Assembly (NCBI GenBank): GCA_964414585.1
Contig: CAYPXR010000098.1
Location: 1 to 15,553, forward strand
DNA from: DATEMU01 sp964414585
Lineage (GTDB): Bacteria; Planctomycetota; Phycisphaerae; UBA1845; UTPLA1
Length of the DNA stretch: 15,553 bases
Direction: 5' to 3'
Positions 12,879 to 15,553 of the stretch are shown here, one piece after another. The notes beneath the pieces were generated by a model. It did not search any database. It saw only the letters and a list, made by a program, of their open reading frames with translations, and was not told the origin of the DNA. Positions within the stretch are counted from its first letter, which is position 1; each line of letters opens with the position of its first letter. The translations under genes were made by a program, and so were the position numbers.

Positions 12879-14423
12879 GGGACGGCTCGTCGAATCGAGA
12901 CCGCCGTAACGCTGCCGCCACCAATCGCGGACGCGATCCGGGTCATAGGCGCGGGCCCGCGCGAGGAGATCGGTCAGGTAAGGCCCGAGGTCGGTTTCGC
13001 CCGACGGCTCTTTCACGACGCCGAAATCCATGCCGGCGATCTTAATGGTGAGGATCGTGTCGCCACCGTCGCCGTGGGTACCGAGGATGCGAAGCTGATT
13101 ATCCCGCACGAGGAGCCTCATGCCGAACGCCGTGTACTCCACTTTCTCCGGCAGCACGCTTTGCGGAACCGATTTGGGCCAGGCAAAGTGGAACGCGTGC
13201 TCGGCCGCGGAGAGCAGCAACTCGCGATCGATCGTGCCCCTTCCGCCGGGCGGCGGAATTGCGGAAATCTCGATGTCGGCGGACTTGATGTTGTCGTCAA
13301 CGACCTCGACATTGTTGACGCGAATGCTGAGTTGACCGGTCGCCGATCCGCGGCCCCAGGGGGCGAGGAGCGATTCCAGCGACAAGCCCTGGATGACGCC
13401 GCCGAAGCGAAGCCGATTGACATGGCCGAGGGCCAGGTCGACGACGTCGACGTCGAAAGACGCGTGTCCGCCGAGTTCATTCGTCCCGACGAGCGGTGCG
13501 AAGGACGACAGCGACAAATCGCGGATTCGTCCCCGGCCGCGCAGATGCGTCACGATTGAATCGGCCACCCGGGCGCCGTCCACGCTGACGGAAAAGCGAC
13601 CCGAGACCGGTCCGAGCGGGACATTACGCGTCAGTTCGGCCAACTCGGCGTCGTCCAACTCGCCGCGGATCCAGACTTCCGGCTCGGGCTCTTTTTGTAG
13701 GAACTGCACGCTGCCGGAAAACCGCCCTCCGGTGATCGGGCCGCCCAGAAGTGAATCGAGACCGATCGCCTCGAGCGGGACCGTCGGCAAGCTCAACACC
13801 AGTTCGTTGATTTGCACCCCATTCTTGGGGAGGAAGCGGGCGTAGATCTGCGCCCCCTGCGCGATCGGCTGACCGTTCAACACATACGCGTTCAGGTGGG
13901 CGACGCCGTTCCTGGGGTCGCTCATGTCGATGGTGCCGGACGTCTCGCGGCAGCGGAGCGCGAAATCGCGACGGTGAAAAGAGACTTCGAACTGCGAGAG
14001 ACCGACTCGGGAGAGACGAAGATCCTCGAAATCGTGACCGAGGCCGGATTGAAGCACATGCTTATAGTCTTCCTTGACCCACCGATCGCTTCCGAGAGCG
14101 AGGACACCGCGATTCAAATCGAGTTCGTGAATCTCCTCGCCATTGTTCTTGATCTCGTGCCAGACCGCCTCGTTGCAGGAGAAGATTTGATCGCGGCGGC
14201 CGGGCAGCCAGATGGCGACATTTTCAAAGGCCCGGCTGGAAAACGTCCGTCCGCGGATTTGCCCGACCTCGCAGGGCAACTCAAAGAAGTTGCTGAGTTC
14301 CGTTTCGATATGCTTGCGATAGGAATCGCTGCGGAGATGAATGGCATACCCCGTCGTCCACGAAAGGGAACCGCCGACCAGCAGGACGGTAAGGGTGAGG
14401 AGGATTCGACGTTGCGGAGGCAT
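12849..14423 (-). CDS. AsmA-like membrane-anchored hypothetical protein
   Basis: A 524-residue protein with a single N-terminal membrane anchor (about residues 7-27, after MPPQRR) and a long periplasm-facing body rich in beta-strand patterns. The segment after the anchor (SDSYRKHIETELSNFF, then LPCEVGQIRGR and FENVAIWLPG at 66-75) resembles the opening of AsmA-type proteins, where a short helix is followed by the first strands of a beta-groove. Later repeats such as GGRFSGSVQF, VSGRFSVSVDG and GSATGQLSIRVNNVEV have the alternating character of the same superfamily (AsmA, TamB, YdbH), whose members move or organise phospholipids between membranes. The C-terminal tail (about 490-524) is Arg/Pro/Ser-rich and probably disordered. 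Remote likeness only; no family was confirmed. The ATG at 14423 has no clear ribosome site. It lies 107 bases downstream of aroC. Confidence 0.68.
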   Translation of the reverse strand: MPPQRRILLTLTVLLVGGSLSWTTGYAIHLRSDSYRKHIETELSNFFELPCEVGQIRGRTFSSRAFENVAIWLPGRRDQIFSCNEAVWHEIKNNGEEIHELDLNRGVLALGSDRWVKEDYKHVLQSGLGHDFEDLRLSRVGLSQFEVSFHRRDFALRCRETSGTIDMSDPRNGVAHLNAYVLNGQPIAQGAQIYARFLPKNGVQINELVLSLPTVPLEAIGLDSLLGGPITGGRFSGSVQFLQKEPEPEVWIRGELDDAELAELTRNVPLGPVSGRFSVSVDGARVADSIVTHLRGRGRIRDLSLSSFAPLVGTNELGGHASFDVDVVDLALGHVNRLRFGGVIQGLSLESLLAPWGRGSATGQLSIRVNNVEVVDDNIKSADIEISAIPPPGGRGTIDRELLLSAAEHAFHFAWPKSVPQSVLPEKVEYTAFGMRLLVRDNQLRILGTHGDGGDTILTIKIAGMDFGVVKEPSGETDLGPYLTDLLARARAYDPDRVRDWWRQRYGGLDSTSRPSPPSRTPGR

Positions 14424-14530
14424 GGGAATAAAAAACGGATTAGGCGTTCGCGTCGCACGCCGGATCTTTAACGGCGATGTCGGAATCGGCGAGAAACGAC
14501 GTTAGTGGATGGAAAAGGCACTGTCCAGCT
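14424..14530. other. Intergenic stretch between aroC and the AsmA-like gene
   Basis: 107 bases with no recognisable gene. No clear terminator hairpin follows aroC and no convincing promoter pair was seen for the AsmA-like gene; the sequence just before that gene is locally AT-rich (ATAAAAAACGG on the plus strand). Confidence 0.4.
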
Positions 14531-15553
14531 TCAGGCCTGAGGAAGCTTTCGGGCCGCATCGAGATAGAACCGATAACTCTCGCGAATCTCCTCGATCGTG
14601 TCGCCGCCAAACTTCTCCATGAAAGCACGGGCCACCTCGAAGGCGACCACGTTTTCAGCGACGACGCTCGCGGCGGGGACGGCGCAGATGTCGCTTCTCT
14701 CGTAGTCGCTTCGCTCCGGAGAAAGCGTCCGGAGATTCACACTGTCCAGCCCCTTGAGCAGCGTGCTGATCGGCTTCATGACGCCGCGCACGACAAGCGG
14801 CATCCCGTTGGTCATGCCGCCTTCCAGACCGCCGGCGTTGTTGGTTCGACGGACAAAGCCAATATGGGCCTGATCGCGCTGAGCCGCAACAAAATCGATT
14901 TCATCGTGAACACGACTGCCGGGCCGCTCGGCACAACCAAAGCCCAGACCGATCTCCACCCCTTTGAACGCCTGGATGGAACCGACCGCGGCCATGAGCC
15001 GCCCGTCGAGCTTGTCCTGCCATCGCGCGCAGCTTCCAATGCCCGGCGGAAGATGGAAGACGCGGACTTCGACGATGCCGCCGAGCGTATCCTTGTCCTG
15101 CTTGGCCTGTTGAATCGCCGCAATCATCGCGGCGGCCGCCGAAGCGTCGGGGCAATAGGCCTCGTTGGAATCGCGCGCCGTCCGAAGGTCTACCACCGAT
15201 CGACCTTCGGACGAACCAGCCTTCACCGTACCGATTTGCACGACGTATCCGACAGCTTCGATGCCGAATTCCCGTAGGAGGCATGCAGCAACCGCCCCCG
15301 CCGCCGTCCGTGAAGCCGTCTCCCGCGCGCTGGCGCGTTCGAGCGTTCCACGGCAATCGGTCGTCAGCCATTTCATCGCACCGGGAAAATCGGCATGGCC
15401 GGGCCGCGGTCGATGGATCGACGGCGCCGTATCGATTCGGGCATCCTTGTTGGCAATCTGAATGGCCAGCGGCGAACCGAGCGTAACGCCCGATCGCAGA
15501 CCCGACAGGATCGTGGCCTGATCATGCTCGATCTTCATCCGCCCGCCGCGGCC
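14531..15553 (-). CDS. aroC: Chorismate synthase (5' partial)
   Basis: Last enzyme of the shikimate pathway: it converts 5-enolpyruvylshikimate 3-phosphate to chorismate, using reduced FMN. The gene runs off the right edge; the five codons beyond the first in-window ATG (15538) read GRGGR, continuing into MKIEHD, which is the normal internal GRGGRMKIE block, so the true start lies perhaps 45-50 codons further out. Counting from that Met, ASARETASRTAAGAVA is at about residues 69-84, and RTNNAGGLEGGMTNGMP and RSDICAVPAAS follow in the order expected for the family, with GSRVHDEI between them and the first block. The C-terminus ends normally at a TGA. The downstream AsmA-like gene is 107 bases away, so cotranscription is possible but not evident. 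Confidence 0.95.
   Translation of the reverse strand, partial: GRGGRMKIEHDQATILSGLRSGVTLGSPLAIQIANKDARIDTAPSIHRPRPGHADFPGAMKWLTTDCRGTLERASARETASRTAAGAVAACLLREFGIEAVGYVVQIGTVKAGSSEGRSVVDLRTARDSNEAYCPDASAAAAMIAAIQQAKQDKDTLGGIVEVRVFHLPPGIGSCARWQDKLDGRLMAAVGSIQAFKGVEIGLGFGCAERPGSRVHDEIDFVAAQRDQAHIGFVRRTNNAGGLEGGMTNGMPLVVRGVMKPISTLLKGLDSVNLRTLSPERSDYERSDICAVPAASVVAENVVAFEVARAFMEKFGGDTIEEIRESYRFYLDAARKLPQA

Noticed and set aside
1..15553. Defence system, prophage, insertion sequence, CRISPR array or RNA gene
   Set aside because: No transposase, nuclease, integrase, repeat-spacer pattern, tRNA cloverleaf or rRNA segment could be seen on either strand.

Overview
The window is GC-rich DNA (by eye around 60 % GC, with C or G preferred at third codon positions) from a Gram-negative-type bacterium. 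The best taxonomic guess is a planctomycete or a close relative. The reasons are a PTPMT1-like phosphatase, a family known mainly from mitochondria but also from planctomycetes; several lipoproteins; and an ornithine carbamoyltransferase carrying the SLRTR variant of the carbamoyl-phosphate loop. This assignment is inference from gene content, since no rRNA or other marker is present. No tRNA, rRNA, CRISPR array, insertion sequence or phage gene was seen. The window is almost fully coding, and no gene-free stretch exceeds 300 bases.

Bases 1-5533 (plus strand) hold four tightly packed genes: an FtsX/MacB-type permease cut by the left edge, an alkaline-phosphatase-superfamily phosphodiesterase lipoprotein, a PTPMT1-like dual-specificity phosphatase, and a conserved lipoprotein of unknown function. 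The first three are joined by ATGA stop/start overlaps and the fourth overlaps the third by 23 bases, so this looks like one translationally coupled operon at the cell envelope. A reasonable but unproven reading is lipid or lipoprotein handling: an exporter, a phospholipid-phosphate phosphatase and two lipoproteins outside the membrane.

Bases 5599-9811 hold three genes: an alpha/beta hydrolase with a cysteine in the nucleophile position (minus), a divergently transcribed thioester-reductase-like SDR protein (plus), and a second, partly degenerate phosphodiesterase-like lipoprotein (minus). The last two converge so closely that their stop codons overlap.

Bases 9812-10890 hold a divergent intergenic region with a strong 12-bp hairpin, a 67-residue membrane protein with a CxxxCxC cluster, and a FabG-like SDR reductase. 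Bases 10908-15553 (minus strand) hold a small lipoprotein, ornithine carbamoyltransferase (argF), a stand-alone winged-helix regulator, an AsmA-like membrane-anchored protein, and chorismate synthase (aroC) cut by the right edge. These last genes are separated by about 107-169 bases each, so they probably have at least some promoters of their own. Arginine and aromatic amino-acid synthesis are the only clear central-metabolism functions here. The rest is envelope and lipid-type accessory biology.
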